Part shown: positions 24,534-33,492 of the stretch, one piece after another | How the letters are laid out: each line of letters opens with the position of its first letter | Position numbering within the stretch: the first letter of the stretch is position 1 | From: Streptomyces parvulus | Lineage (GTDB): Bacteria > Actinomycetota > Actinomycetes > Streptomycetales > Streptomycetaceae | Direction of reading: 5' to 3' | Assembly (NCBI RefSeq): GCF_014648855.1 | Contig: NZ_BMRX01000002.1 | Span: 483,513 to 547,512, forward strand | Length of the DNA: 64,000 nt | Translations under genes and position numbers: made by a program | Notes under the pieces: model-generated | Seen by the model: the letters and a program-made list of their open reading frames with translations, nothing else | Told to the model about the DNA's origin: nothing | The model's database searches: none

Positions 24534-25712
24534 TCAGCCCGCATCCTCCGAATAGTCGCTGGTCGAAGCGGTCTGCTGGAACAGCCATTCGGATTTCAGC
24601 TCGGCATATCCGGGCTTGATGACGTCATTGATCATGGCTAGTCGTTCATCGAAAGGAATGAACGCTGATTTCATCGCATTGACGGAGAACCACTGCATGT
24701 CGTCGAGCGTGTAACCGAACGCGTCGACCAGGTGCTCGAATTCCCGGCTCATGCCGGTGTGGGACATCAGCCGGTTGTCCGTGTTCACGGTGACGCGGAA
24801 GTGCAGCCGGCGCAGCAGCCCGATGGGGTGCTCGGCGTAGGAGTCGGCGGCGCCGGTCTGGAGGTTGGAGCTGGGGCACAGCTCCAGGGGGATCCGCTTG
24901 TCCCGGACGTAGGAGGCGAGCCGGCCGAGCTTGACGGTGCCGTCCTCGTGCACCTGGATGTCGTCGATGATGCGCACGCCGTGCCCGAGCCGGTCGGCGC
25001 CGCACCACTGGAGCGCCTGCCAGATCGACGGCAGCCCGAAGGCCTCGCCGGCGTGGATGGTGAAGTGGTTGTTCTCGCGCTTCAGGTACTCGAAGGCGTC
25101 CAGGTGCCGGGTGGGCGGGTGTCCGGCCTCGGCGCCGGCGATGTCGAAGCCGACAACGCCCAGGTCGCGGTAGCGGTTGGCGAGTTCGGCGATCTCCAGC
25201 GAGCGGGCGGCGTGCCGCATCGCGGTGAGCAGGGCGCCGACGCGGATGCGGTGGCCGTTCTCCCGGGCGCGCCGTTCGCCCTCGCGGAAGCCCTCGTTGA
25301 CGGCCTCGACGACCTCTTCGAGGGTGAGGCCGCCCTCCAGGTGCTGCTCGGGGGCGTAGCGCACCTCGGCGTAGACGACGCCGTCCTCGGCGCACTCGGC
25401 GGCGACGCGGACGAGGGCGTCGCGGGTCTGCATGACGCCGACGGTGTGCGAGAAGGTCTCCAGGTACCGCTCCAGCGAACCGGAGTCGGCGGCCTGCCGG
25501 AACCAGGCGCCGAGCAGGTCGGGATCGGTCTCGGGAAGGTCCCGGTATCCGTTCTCCCGGGCGAGGTCGACGACCGTGCCGGGGCGCAGCCCGCCGTCGA
25601 GGTGGTCGTGCAGCAGAACCTTCGGCGCCCGGCGGATCCGGTCCGCGGTCGGCGCCTTCCCTGCCTGCGCCGCGTTCCCCGCGGCGCTCTTCGCGGTGTT
25701 CTGGCTCGTCAT
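24534..25712 (-). CDS. add: Adenosine deaminase
   Basis: 392 aa from ATG at 25712. Converts (deoxy)adenosine to (deoxy)inosine, the DeoD substrate. TIM-barrel metal site: HDH at residues 35-37 ([15 protein letters not shown]), the [10 protein letters not shown] strand, [10 protein letters not shown] with the catalytic Glu, HGVRI, and VNTDNRLMS where the zinc-binding Asp is kept but the next residue is Asn, as in other actinobacterial Add proteins, in place of Asp. The CTACGCGCGTAG palindrome ends 16 bp upstream and TAGAGT (25724-25719) ends 6 nt before the ATG, suggesting a leaderless, repressible transcript. Confidence 0.94.
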   Translation of the reverse strand: MTSQNTAKSAAGNAAQAGKAPTADRIRRAPKVLLHDHLDGGLRPGTVVDLARENGYRDLPETDPDLLGAWFRQAADSGSLERYLETFSHTVGVMQTRDALVRVAAECAEDGVVYAEVRYAPEQHLEGGLTLEEVVEAVNEGFREGERRARENGHRIRVGALLTAMRHAARSLEIAELANRYRDLGVVGFDIAGAEAGHPPTRHLDAFEYLKRENNHFTIHAGEAFGLPSIWQALQWCGADRLGHGVRIIDDIQVHEDGTVKLGRLASYVRDKRIPLELCPSSNLQTGAADSYAEHPIGLLRRLHFRVTVNTDNRLMSHTGMSREFEHLVDAFGYTLDDMQWFSVNAMKSAFIPFDERLAMINDVIKPGYAELKSEWLFQQTASTSDYSEDAG

Positions 25713-25728
25713 TTCCGCACTCTAACTC

Positions 25729-25740
25729 CTACGCGCGTAG
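25729..25740. promoter_or_regulatory. Nucleoside-regulon operator CTACGCGCGTAG upstream of add
   Basis: Perfect palindrome, 16 bp from the add ATG and directly upstream of the TAGAGT -10-like element, so it would overlap the promoter of the minus-strand add gene. Confidence 0.8.
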
Positions 25741-25871
25741 AGCGCCGGGCGAACGTACGAGGACGTGAATGCGGGAGGGGAACGAGGCGCCCCGGTGTAC
25801 AGCGCCGCCGATATGTAACGGTGATTGCACGGACAGGTGGCGTACACCCGCTCTTCTGAGAATGTTCTGTC

Positions 25872-26633
25872 ATGGCACAGCAAGCGACGCCGGTCCGCCA
25901 GGCCCGGCTGGGGCGGACGCTCGGTCCGGAGGGCACGGCGGTCAGCGGGGTGGTGCTGCTGCTCCCGGGCGGCGACGAGGTGTCCAGCCGCCGGCCGTCG
26001 CCGCTGCTGGCGGCCGCCTCCGTAAGGACGTTGGGGCGCCGGGTGGCGCGCGCGGGGCGGGGCGAGGGGCTGGCCGCGCACGTCGTGCACTACCGCTACC
26101 GCGGCTGGAACGGCACCGAGGCGCACCTCGCCCGGGACGCCGGCTGGGCCGCCGACGAGGCGGTACGGCGCTACGGCGACGTGCCCGTCTGCCTGGCCGG
26201 CGTCGGCATGGGCGGCCGGGCGGCGCTGCGCGCGGCCGGACACGACGCCGTCAACTCGGTGCTCGCCATCGCCCCTTGGCTGCCGGACGAGGACGTGGCC
26301 GCGCCGCCCGAACCGGTGAAGCAGCTGGTCGGCCGGCGGGTGCTGATCGTGCACGGCACCAACGACGAGCGCAGCGACCCCGAACTGTCCTTCCGGCTGG
26401 CCTCGCGGGCGAAGAAGGCCAACCGCGCGGTGTGCCGGTTCGAAGTGCATTCCGACGGGCACGGGTTGCGGCAGTACCGGGAGGAAGTCGCCGCGCTGGC
26501 GGAGGACTTCGTGATGGGGTCCCTCTTCGGGCAGTCCTTCTCTCGCCCCGTGGAGGACGCGCTGGCCGCGCCGCCGCCGCTGGGGCTGCGGATGCCGCTC
26601 GCGGTGGGGTTCGGCAAGTCCTTACGCCGGTAG
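25872..26633 (+). CDS. Alpha/beta-hydrolase fold protein
   Basis: 253 aa. LLLPGGDEVSSRRP (oxyanion strand), HVVHYRYRGWNG, and a nucleophile elbow that reads AGVGMGGRAAL: the usual Ser of G-x-S-x-G is replaced by Met (G-V-G-M-G-G), while VLIVHGTNDERSDPELS supplies the acid Asp region and FEVHSDGHGLRQ the catalytic-type His. Loss of the nucleophile Ser suggests a non-hydrolytic or altered role. Divergent from add across 159 bp. Substrate unknown. Confidence 0.75.
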   Translation: MAQQATPVRQARLGRTLGPEGTAVSGVVLLLPGGDEVSSRRPSPLLAAASVRTLGRRVARAGRGEGLAAHVVHYRYRGWNGTEAHLARDAGWAADEAVRRYGDVPVCLAGVGMGGRAALRAAGHDAVNSVLAIAPWLPDEDVAAPPEPVKQLVGRRVLIVHGTNDERSDPELSFRLASRAKKANRAVCRFEVHSDGHGLRQYREEVAALAEDFVMGSLFGQSFSRPVEDALAAPPPLGLRMPLAVGFGKSLRR

Positions 26634-26679
26634 GGGCCGGACGGGACGCCGGCAGGGACCGGGCGGGGCGGGCCCCGGG

Positions 26680-27633
26680 TCAGGACGGCAGCAGGCTCCC
26701 CCTCCTGGAGAGCAGGAACTTCTTGAACGCGGCGACGGGCGGGGTGTCCGCACGCCCCGCCAGCCAGGCGACGCCGATCTCCCGGGCGGCGCGCGGGGCG
26801 GTGACCGTCAGCTCGACCACGCCGGGGCGGTCGACGGCGGGCGGCGGCAGCAGGGCGACGCCCAGCCCGGCGGCGACCAGGCCGCGCAGCGTCTCCGCCT
26901 CCTCGCCCTCGAAGGCGACCCTGGGGCGGAAACCGGCCTCCGCGCACAGGGCGTCGGTGATGTGGCGCAGGCCGTAACCGGGCTCCAGGGTCACGAAGTT
27001 CTCGTCGGCCGCCTCGGCCAGGCGGATGCGTTTGCGCGCGGCCAGGGGGTGGTCGGCCGGTACCACCAGGCGCAGTTTCTGCTCGTCGAGCCGGCGGGCG
27101 ACCAGGTCGGGGGCGTCCGGGACCGGGGAGGTCAGGCAGAGGTCGAGTTCCCCGGCGCGCAGGCGCTCCAGCATGGCCTCGCCGTAGTTCTGCACGAGGC
27201 TGAAGCGGACGCGCGGGTGGTCGGCGCGGAAGGCGTGCAGCAGGCCTGGCACGGTCTCGGCGCCCATGGTGTGCAGGAACCCGAAGGCGACCTTGCCGGT
27301 GGCGGGGTCGGCGTCCGCGCGGACCTCCTCGGCGGCGCGTTCGACCTCGGCGAGGGCCCGTTCGACCGAGCCGAGGAAGGTGCGCCCGGCGACGGTCAGC
27401 GCGAGGGTGCGGCCGTGCCGGACGAAGAGGTCGACGCCGAGATCCGCTTCGAGCCGGACCAGGGCGCGGGAGAGGGTGGACTGGGGGACGTTCATCTCCT
27501 GCGCGGCCCGGGTCACGTGCTCGGTGCGGGCCACGCCGGCGAAGTGCGCGAGGCGGGGCGCGAGCAGCGTGACGATGTCTTCTGTGTCACCGGACCGTGA
27601 CAGGCGGGGCCGTGAGCTCGGCTGATGCACCAT
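26680..27633 (-). CDS. LysR-family transcriptional regulator
   Basis: 317 aa from ATG at 27633. N-terminal helix-turn-helix about 22-82 (LAHFAGVARTEHVTRAAQEM NVPQSTLSRALVRLEADLG written as two parts), then the two-lobed effector domain from about 105 with GFLHTMGAETVPGLLHAF and LRGLVAAGLGVALLPPP. It is divergent from an MFS exporter gene 63 bp away, the standard arrangement for a LysR protein that controls its neighbour and itself. The gap contains ATGGCCAT-TCC-ATGCAT-like symmetry that could be its site. Confidence 0.9.
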   Translation of the reverse strand: MVHQPSSRPRLSRSGDTEDIVTLLAPRLAHFAGVARTEHVTRAAQEMNVPQSTLSRALVRLEADLGVDLFVRHGRTLALTVAGRTFLGSVERALAEVERAAEEVRADADPATGKVAFGFLHTMGAETVPGLLHAFRADHPRVRFSLVQNYGEAMLERLRAGELDLCLTSPVPDAPDLVARRLDEQKLRLVVPADHPLAARKRIRLAEAADENFVTLEPGYGLRHITDALCAEAGFRPRVAFEGEEAETLRGLVAAGLGVALLPPPAVDRPGVVELTVTAPRAAREIGVAWLAGRADTPPVAAFKKFLLSRRGSLLPS

Positions 27634-27696
27634 GGGAACGATTATGGCCATTCCATGCATTGGACGGATGAGTCGGGGGCTTCGTACGGTCACGGT

Positions 27697-28980
27697 ATGA
27701 CTCCCGCCGATACCGGGGCGTCCACCACCGTGGGCGCCGCATCCGCAGTCTCCGTCCCCGACACGTCCGACTCGCGCATGGCCCCGGGCGGCCCCGGCTA
27801 CCGCCGGATGAGCCTCGCCCTCTTCCTCGCGGGTGTCGCGACCTTCGCGCTGCTGTACTCCACGCAGGCGCTGCTGCCGCTGATCTCCGGCGACATGGGT
27901 GTCACGGCGAGCGACGCGAGCTGGACGGTGGCCGCCGCGACCGGTGGTCTGGCGGTGTTCGTGCTGCCGATGAGCGCGCTCTCGGAGCGGTTCGGGCGGC
28001 GTACGGTCATGACGGCGTCGCTGGCGGTCGCGGTGACCGTCGGGCTGCTGGTGCCCTTCGCCCCCTCGCTGCCGGCGCTGGTCGCGCTGCGCGCGGTGCA
28101 GGGCGCCGCGCTGGCGGGGCTGCCGGCCTCGGCGACGGCGTATCTCGCGGAGGAGGTCACGCCGCGTGCGCTGGTCACCGCGATCGGCCTGTTCGTCGCG
28201 GGGAACAGCGTCGGCGGGATGAGCGGGCGGGTCATCACCGGCTGGGTGGCGCAGGAGTGGGGGTGGCGGATCGCCGTCGGCGTGATCGGCGCCGTGGCGG
28301 TGGCGTGCGCGGTGGCCTTCCGGCTGCTGCTGCCGGCGCCGAAGCACTTCCGGGCGGGCTCGCTGCGGCCGCGGGTCCTGGTCCGCACGGTCCGCGACCA
28401 CCTCGCCAACCCGCTGCTGCGGCGCCTGTACGCGATCGGCGCGCTGTTCATGACGGTCTTCGGCGGCGTCTACACGGTGATCGGCTACCGCCTGACGGAG
28501 GCGCCGTTCTCCCTTCCGCAGGGCCTGGTCGGCTCGATCTTCCTGGTCTACCTGGTGGGGACGGTCTCCGCGTCGACGGCGGGCCGCCTGGTCGGCCGCC
28601 TGGGCCGGCGCGGCGCGCTGTACCTCGGCGGCGGCACGACGGCCGCGGGCCTGCTGCTCTCCCTCGCCTCCTCGCTGCCCCTGGTCCTGCTCGGCCTGGT
28701 GCTGATCACCGCGGGCTTCTTCGCCGGCCACGCGGTGGCCTCCTCGGCGGTCGGCAAGACCGCCCAGCACGGCCGCGCCCAGGCCTCGGCCCTGTACCAG
28801 TCCGCCTACTACGTCGGCTCCAGCGCGGGCAGCACGGTGGGCGCCCTGGCCTTCCACTCCGGCGGCTGGACCGGCACGGTCGGCGTCGGCCTCCTGGCGG
28901 TCCTGGGCGTCGTGGCCATCACGGTGACGGGCTCCCTGGCGGCCCGCCGGGTCGCGGGGACGGCCGCGGCGGGCGCCTGA
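27697..28980 (+). CDS. Major facilitator superfamily exporter
   Basis: 427 aa from ATG at 27697; earlier in-frame ATGs would overlap the regulator promoter. Twelve hydrophobic segments after a roughly 45-residue Ser/Thr/Asp-rich N-terminus. MFS signature between helices 2 and 3: LSERFGRRTVMTASL. AraJ/YnfM-like arrangement with GNSVGGMSGRVITGWVAQEWGW region. Probably exports a small compound; partner of the divergent LysR gene. Substrate cannot be told. Confidence 0.88.
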   Translation: MTPADTGASTTVGAASAVSVPDTSDSRMAPGGPGYRRMSLALFLAGVATFALLYSTQALLPLISGDMGVTASDASWTVAAATGGLAVFVLPMSALSERFGRRTVMTASLAVAVTVGLLVPFAPSLPALVALRAVQGAALAGLPASATAYLAEEVTPRALVTAIGLFVAGNSVGGMSGRVITGWVAQEWGWRIAVGVIGAVAVACAVAFRLLLPAPKHFRAGSLRPRVLVRTVRDHLANPLLRRLYAIGALFMTVFGGVYTVIGYRLTEAPFSLPQGLVGSIFLVYLVGTVSASTAGRLVGRLGRRGALYLGGGTTAAGLLLSLASSLPLVLLGLVLITAGFFAGHAVASSAVGKTAQHGRAQASALYQSAYYVGSSAGSTVGALAFHSGGWTGTVGVGLLAVLGVVAITVTGSLAARRVAGTAAAGA

Positions 28981-29083
28981 CGCCCCTCCCCGGGCGGCCG
29001 TCGGGCGCGACCCGGCTCCGCGGCGGGCGGGGCCGGTGCTGCGGGACCGCTTCCACCTGCGGTTTCATTCGCTGCACAGGCCA

Positions 29084-29106
29084 TTGTCAGTCCCCTGCGG
29101 TAGCTT
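29084..29106 (+). promoter_or_regulatory. RecA-NDp (PafBC-type) DNA-damage promoter before the ECF sigma gene
   Basis: TTGTCAGTC (29084-29092), eight bases, then TAGCTT (29101-29106). The mycobacterial RecA-independent DNA-damage promoter is TTGTCRGTG-N8-TAnnnT; this differs by a single base (C for G at position 9) with exact spacing. It ends 56 bp before the start codon, leaving room for a leader. Confidence 0.6.
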
Positions 29107-29162
29107 CCGAAGTGCGGGGCGCGAAGACGCGCACTCGGGACGGCCACAGGGGTGGGTGGACG

Positions 29163-30167
29163 ATGACCAACAGCACCATGACGACGGAGCTGGACTCCGC
29201 GCTGGAGAAGCACCGGACCGAGCTGACCGGGTACTGCTACCGGATGCTCGGCTCCTCCTTCGAGGCCGAGGACGCGGTGCAGGACACCCTGGTCCGCGCC
29301 TGGCGCAGCTATGACAAGTTCGAGGGCCGCTCCAGCCTCCGCTCCTGGCTCTACCGCATCGCGACCAACGTCTGCCTGGACATGCTCTCCGCGGGCAACA
29401 AGCGGGCCAGACCGATGGACCTGACGGAGTCCACCCCCCTCGCCCAGGCGGCCCTGTCCCCCCGCCCGGACCACACCTGGCTGGAGCCGATGCCCGACGC
29501 GCGCGTGCTGCCCTCGACCGCGGACCCGGCCGAGGCCGCAGTGGCCAAGGAGTCCGTGCGGCTGGCCTTCATGGCCGCCCTCCAGCAGCTGCCGCCCAAG
29601 CAGCGCGCGGTGCTCATCCTGCGCGAGGTGCTGGCCTGGAAGGCGAGCGAGGTCGCCGAGCTGCTCGGCACCTCGGTCCCGTCGGTCAACAGCGCCCTCC
29701 AGCGCGCCCGCGCCACCCTCGCCGACCGGGCGGACCGCGGGGACGGCGCGGCCGTCTCCGACCCGCTGGACGAGGAGCAGCAGAAGCTCCTGGAGCGCTA
29801 CGTCGCCGCCTTCGAGGGCTACGACATGACGGCGCTGACGGCGCTGCTGCACGAGGACGCGGTGATGACGATGCCGCCGTTCGACCTCTGGCTGGCCGGT
29901 CCCGAGGACATCACCGGCTTCATGACGACGCTCGGCGCGGCCTGCGCGGATTCCCGGCTGGTGCGGGTGGAGGCCAACGGGCTGCCCGCCTTCGCGCACT
30001 ACAAGCCGGACCCCGAGGCGGGCGGGTACACGCCGTGGGCGGTCCAGGTGCTGGAGATCTCAGACGGCCGGATCACCGGGTTCCACTGCTTCCTCGACAC
30101 GAAGCGGTGGTTCCCGCTGTTCGACCTGCCCCTCCGTCTCGAAGCGGAGGCCGACCAGGTCCAGTAG
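29163..30167 (+). CDS. ECF sigma factor with C-terminal SnoaL-like domain (SigG type)
   Basis: 334 aa. Region 2 about 12-80 (LTGYCYRMLGSSFEAEDAVQDTLVRAWRSYDKFEGRSSLRSWLYRIATNVC read in pieces), region 4 about 135-185 (LPPKQRAVLILREVLAWKAS, VPSVNSALQRARATL), then a SnoaL/NTF2-like domain about 200-325 (LERYVAAFEGYDMTALTALL, ITGFHCFLDTKRWFPLF). In this group the SnoaL domain replaces an anti-sigma factor as the controlling part. M. tuberculosis SigG has the same build and is DNA-damage induced; the promoter seen here is of that type. The last 108 bp overlap the STAS gene on the other strand. Confidence 0.88.
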   Translation: MTNSTMTTELDSALEKHRTELTGYCYRMLGSSFEAEDAVQDTLVRAWRSYDKFEGRSSLRSWLYRIATNVCLDMLSAGNKRARPMDLTESTPLAQAALSPRPDHTWLEPMPDARVLPSTADPAEAAVAKESVRLAFMAALQQLPPKQRAVLILREVLAWKASEVAELLGTSVPSVNSALQRARATLADRADRGDGAAVSDPLDEEQQKLLERYVAAFEGYDMTALTALLHEDAVMTMPPFDLWLAGPEDITGFMTTLGAACADSRLVRVEANGLPAFAHYKPDPEAGGYTPWAVQVLEISDGRITGFHCFLDTKRWFPLFDLPLRLEAEADQVQ

Positions 30168-30446
30168 CGCGTGCAGGGCGGGATCGGGGTCCCGCAGCCG
30201 TATCCGGCCACCCACCCGCCGGGCGGTCAGCTCCAGGCGGGCCAGCAGGTCGACGACCGCCAGCCCCGGCGGTCCGAGCCCCCCGACGTCGCAGACGATC
30301 ACCCCGGCGCGGGTGGCTTCCAGCAGCGCGCGTGCCTCGTCGCAGAGCCGGGGTGTCTCCCCTCGGGAGACGGGCCCCGGCAGCACGAGTACGGCGGGTG
30401 TCACGGCGTCCACGTGCGGTAGACCCGGCGTGCGCCCCGAACTCAT
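30060..30446 (-). CDS. STAS-domain protein (anti-sigma-factor antagonist-like)
   Basis: 128 aa from ATG at 30446. Residues about 15-95 look like a STAS fold: VLVLPGPVSRGETPRLCDEA, VIVCDVGGLGPPGLAVVDLLARLELTARRVGGRIRLRDP in pieces, ALLDLVGL. The Ser normally phosphorylated in SpoIIAA-type proteins is not evident; Gly-Pro-Pro-Gly stands near that place. The C-terminal 35 residues are encoded opposite the end of the sigma factor gene. That overlap and the pairing with a sigma factor hint at linked control, but the fold call is from pattern only. Confidence 0.65.
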   Translation of the reverse strand: MSSGRTPGLPHVDAVTPAVLVLPGPVSRGETPRLCDEARALLEATRAGVIVCDVGGLGPPGLAVVDLLARLELTARRVGGRIRLRDPDPALHALLDLVGLRFETEGQVEQREPPLRVEEAVEPGDPAV

Positions 30447-30575
30447 CGGTGGCCGTCGGCAGAGATCACATTGACCTGCGCACGCCCGCCGCCCGAGGGT
30501 TTGCTGTATGCCCCATGCATCGCCGTGCCCCGCCGTGCCGCCGGACGTGTCCGTCCCCGCCGAAGGGGCGCCGCC

Positions 30576-31496
30576 GTGCAAGGGGTGCTGACCGGGTTCG
30601 CGGTCATCGCGGTCGTCATCGCCGTCGGCTACGTCCTCGGCCTGCGCGGCCACCTCGGCCCGCAGGGACGCGAGGTGCTGACCAGGCTCGCCTTCCACGT
30701 GGCCTCCCCCGCCCTGCTGTTCACCACCCTCGCGACGGCCGACCTCTCGGTGGTCTTCTCCAGCCGGCTCCTGGTGACGGCGCTGTCCACGGTGGCGGTG
30801 GCCGGAGTCTTCGTCGCGGTGGGCGTCGTACGCCGCTGGGGCGTGGGCCGGACGACGATCGGCGCGCTGTGCTCCGGTTACGTCAACTCCGGCAACCTCG
30901 GCATCCCGATCGCGGTGTACGTGCTCGGCGACGCGTCGCTGGTGGCACCGGTGCTGCTGTTCCAGCTGGTGCTGGTGACGCCGGTCGCGGTGACGATCCT
31001 GGACCTGTCGGGCGGGGGCGCCAAGGGCCCGCTGTGGCGGCGGCTGCTGACACCGCTGCGCAATCCGATCGCGCTGGGCTCCCTGGCCGGCGTCGCCGTC
31101 GCCGCGACCGGACTGCGGGTGCCGGCCCCGGTCATGGACCCGCTGACGCTGATCGGCAACATGTCGGTGCCGGCGGTCCTGCTCGCCTTCGGCATCTCAC
31201 TGTGCGGTTCCACGATGCCCATGCGGGGCGCCGACCGGGAACCGGTGCTGCTGGCGGTGGCGTTGAAGGCGTTCGGCCAACCCGCGGTGGCCTGGGCCCT
31301 GGCCTCCGGGGTGTTCGGGCTGCGCGGCGCCCAACTCCTGGACGTGGTGGTGACGTCGGCGCTGCCGGCCGCGCAGAACCTGTACACGTACGCGTCGACC
31401 TACGAGGTCGGCGAGCGCCTGGCCCGGGACGCGATCCTGGTCTCCACGGTGGTGTCCGTGCCGGTGCTGGTGGGGGTGGCGGCGGTGCTGGGGTGA
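30576..31496 (+). CDS. AEC-family (auxin efflux carrier-like) permease
   Basis: 306 aa from GTG at 30576 with GAAGGGG upstream. About ten hydrophobic segments in the 5+5 arrangement of the family; the conserved GYVNSGNLGIPIAVYVLG near helix 4 and ALPAAQNLYTYASTY near the C-terminus are the two crossover motifs. Members export or import small organic acids in bacteria. It ends one base before the stop of the convergent Uma2 gene. Confidence 0.87.
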   Translation: MQGVLTGFAVIAVVIAVGYVLGLRGHLGPQGREVLTRLAFHVASPALLFTTLATADLSVVFSSRLLVTALSTVAVAGVFVAVGVVRRWGVGRTTIGALCSGYVNSGNLGIPIAVYVLGDASLVAPVLLFQLVLVTPVAVTILDLSGGGAKGPLWRRLLTPLRNPIALGSLAGVAVAATGLRVPAPVMDPLTLIGNMSVPAVLLAFGISLCGSTMPMRGADREPVLLAVALKAFGQPAVAWALASGVFGLRGAQLLDVVVTSALPAAQNLYTYASTYEVGERLARDAILVSTVVSVPVLVGVAAVLG

Positions 31497-31497
31497 G

Positions 31498-32082
31498 TCA
31501 GGATTCGGGGAACTCGCCGGTGTCGAGGGTCAGGTCGAAGGGCGCGGGGAGGGTGAGGGGGTCGCCGAACTTGGCGGCGCCCAGCACGCGGTACACGTCA
31601 CCCTTCGGTTCACCGTAGAGCGTCGCGGTGGGGCCACCGGGGGCCCAGCGGTCGACGAGGAGATAGAGCGGAATGCCGGCTGTGGCGTAGGCGGCGGGCT
31701 TGCTGATGCGGTCGTGGCGCGCGTTGGACTTCGAGGTGACTTCCACGACGAGCTGCGCGAGAGCAGCGGGGATGTGGGTGTCGGACTCGGTGTGGTCGGG
31801 CAGTTGCGTCACCACCAGGTCCGGGATGAGCATCCCGAGACGGGACGGGACCGATAGCGCGAGCGTCTGATAGATGCCCCACTGGTCAGGGATCACGGCG
31901 TACAGACGGCGTTGGATCCGGTCGGTGATGTCGTTGTGAGGCAGTCCCGGAGCAGGTGACACGGTGATGATCCCCTCGATGATCTCCACCTTGCTGCCCT
32001 CGGGCCATTCCATCTCCTCCCAGAACCGGACGAGGTCGTCCCAGTTCCGGTCGGGCTCCTGGCTCACGGTGAGTGCGCTCAT
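31498..32082 (-). CDS. Uma2-family putative endonuclease (DUF820)
   Basis: 194 aa from ATG at 32082. PD-(D/E)XK-like fold: MEWPEGSKVEIIEGIITVSP, HNDITDRIQRRL, LIPDLVVTQ with the active-site Asp, LVVEVTSKSNARHDRISKPAAYA with E-x-T-S and the KPxxYAxAGIP motif, YLLVDR. Large paralogous groups of these occur in Streptomyces with no proven role. It is isolated, next to but not clearly part of the nucleoside operon whose last gene ends upstream of it. Confidence 0.88.
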   Translation of the reverse strand: MSALTVSQEPDRNWDDLVRFWEEMEWPEGSKVEIIEGIITVSPAPGLPHNDITDRIQRRLYAVIPDQWGIYQTLALSVPSRLGMLIPDLVVTQLPDHTESDTHIPAALAQLVVEVTSKSNARHDRISKPAAYATAGIPLYLLVDRWAPGGPTATLYGEPKGDVYRVLGAAKFGDPLTLPAPFDLTLDTGEFPES

Positions 32083-32178
32083 GGCGGTTCTCCAATCGGT
32101 GCGTCACCGATCCCAGCATGCCGAACGGGACCGGCAGAGGTCTACCGATCCCGTTCACCCGATCGAGGAATCCCCTGG

Positions 32179-33462
32179 TCAGGCGATACGTTCCAGCACC
32201 ACCGGCGACGCCGTGAAGGACGTGCCCGCGGGGGCGATGTCGTGGGAGGCCTCCAGGGCGGCGAGGGCGTACTCGAAGCGGTCCGGGGTGTCGGTGTGCA
32301 GGGTGAGGAGCGGCTGGCCGGCCGTGACCGTGTCGCCGGGCTTCGCGTGCAGCTCGACGCCCGCGGCGGCCTGCACCGGGTCCTCCTTGCGGGCGCGGCC
32401 CGCGCCGAGGCGCCAGGCGGCGACGCCGACGTCGTAGGCGTCGAGGCGGGTCAGGACGCCCGAGGAGGGGGCCTTGACCACGTGCTGCTCCTTCGACGTG
32501 GGCAGGGCCGCGTCCGGGTCGCCGCCCTGGGCCGCGATCATGCGGCGCCAGACGTCCATCGCGGAGCCGTCGGCGAGCGCCTTCGCCGGGTCGGCGTCCG
32601 GCAGGCCCGCCGCGGCCAGCATCTCGCGGGCCAGGGCGAGGGTCAGCTCGACCACGTCGGCGGGGCCGCCGCCGGCCAGGACCTCGACGGACTCGCGGAC
32701 CTCCAGGGCGTTGCCCGCGGTGAGGCCGAGCGGGGTCGCCATGTCGGTGAGCAGTGCGACGGTCTTCACGCCGTGGTCGGTGCCGAGGCCGACCATCGTG
32801 GAGGCCAGTTCGCGGGCGTCGTCCAGCGTCTTCATGAAGGCCCCGGAGCCGACCTTGACGTCCAGGACCAGGGAGCCCGTGCCCTCGGCGATCTTCTTGG
32901 ACATGATGGAGGAGGCGATGAGCGGGATCGCCTCCACCGTGCCGGTCACGTCCCTGAGGGCGTACAGCTTCTTGTCGGCGGGTGCGAGGCCGTCGCCCGC
33001 CGCGCAGATGACCGCGCCGGTGGTGTCCAGGACGTTCAGCATCTCCTCGTTGGAGAGGAGGGCGCGCCAGCCGGGGATCGACTCCAGCTTGTCCAGGGTG
33101 CCGCCGGTGTGGCCGAGGCCCCGGCCGGAGAGCTGCGGGACGGCCGCGCCGCACGCCGCCACCAGGGGCGCCAGCGGCAGGGTGATCTTGTCGCCGACGC
33201 CGCCGGTGGAGTGCTTGTCGGCGGTGGGACGGGACAGGGACGAGAACTCCATGCGCTCGCCGGAGGCGATCATCGCGGCCGTCCAGCGGGCGATCTCACC
33301 GCGGTTCATGCCGTTGAGCAGGATCGCCATCGCCAGCGACGACATCTGCTCGTCGGCCACCTCGCCGCGCGTGTAGGCGTCGATGACCCAGTCGATCTGC
33401 TCGCCGCTGAGTTCGCCGCGGTCCCGCTTGGTGCGGATGACGGAGATGACGTCCATGCCCAT
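32179..33462 (-). CDS. deoA: Thymidine (pyrimidine-nucleoside) phosphorylase
   Basis: 427 aa from ATG at 33462. Cleaves thymidine/deoxyuridine (or uridine) with phosphate, releasing deoxyribose-1-phosphate for the mutase/DeoC branch. The pyrimidine phosphorylase signature SGRGLGHTGGTLDKLE and the phosphate loop KHSTGGVGDKITL are intact, as are LDVKVGSGAFM and the C-terminal lipoyl-like domain (about 345-427) with APSSGVLTRLDAYDVG. Last gene of the ATPase-permease-permease-cdd-deoA operon, 30 bp after cdd, with a GGAAAGCC-like site before the ATG. Confidence 0.95.
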   Translation of the reverse strand: MGMDVISVIRTKRDRGELSGEQIDWVIDAYTRGEVADEQMSSLAMAILLNGMNRGEIARWTAAMIASGERMEFSSLSRPTADKHSTGGVGDKITLPLAPLVAACGAAVPQLSGRGLGHTGGTLDKLESIPGWRALLSNEEMLNVLDTTGAVICAAGDGLAPADKKLYALRDVTGTVEAIPLIASSIMSKKIAEGTGSLVLDVKVGSGAFMKTLDDARELASTMVGLGTDHGVKTVALLTDMATPLGLTAGNALEVRESVEVLAGGGPADVVELTLALAREMLAAAGLPDADPAKALADGSAMDVWRRMIAAQGGDPDAALPTSKEQHVVKAPSSGVLTRLDAYDVGVAAWRLGAGRARKEDPVQAAAGVELHAKPGDTVTAGQPLLTLHTDTPDRFEYALAALEASHDIAPAGTSFTASPVVLERIA

Positions 33463-33492
33463 GTATGGCTTTCCTTACGGGATTGCGGGGGG

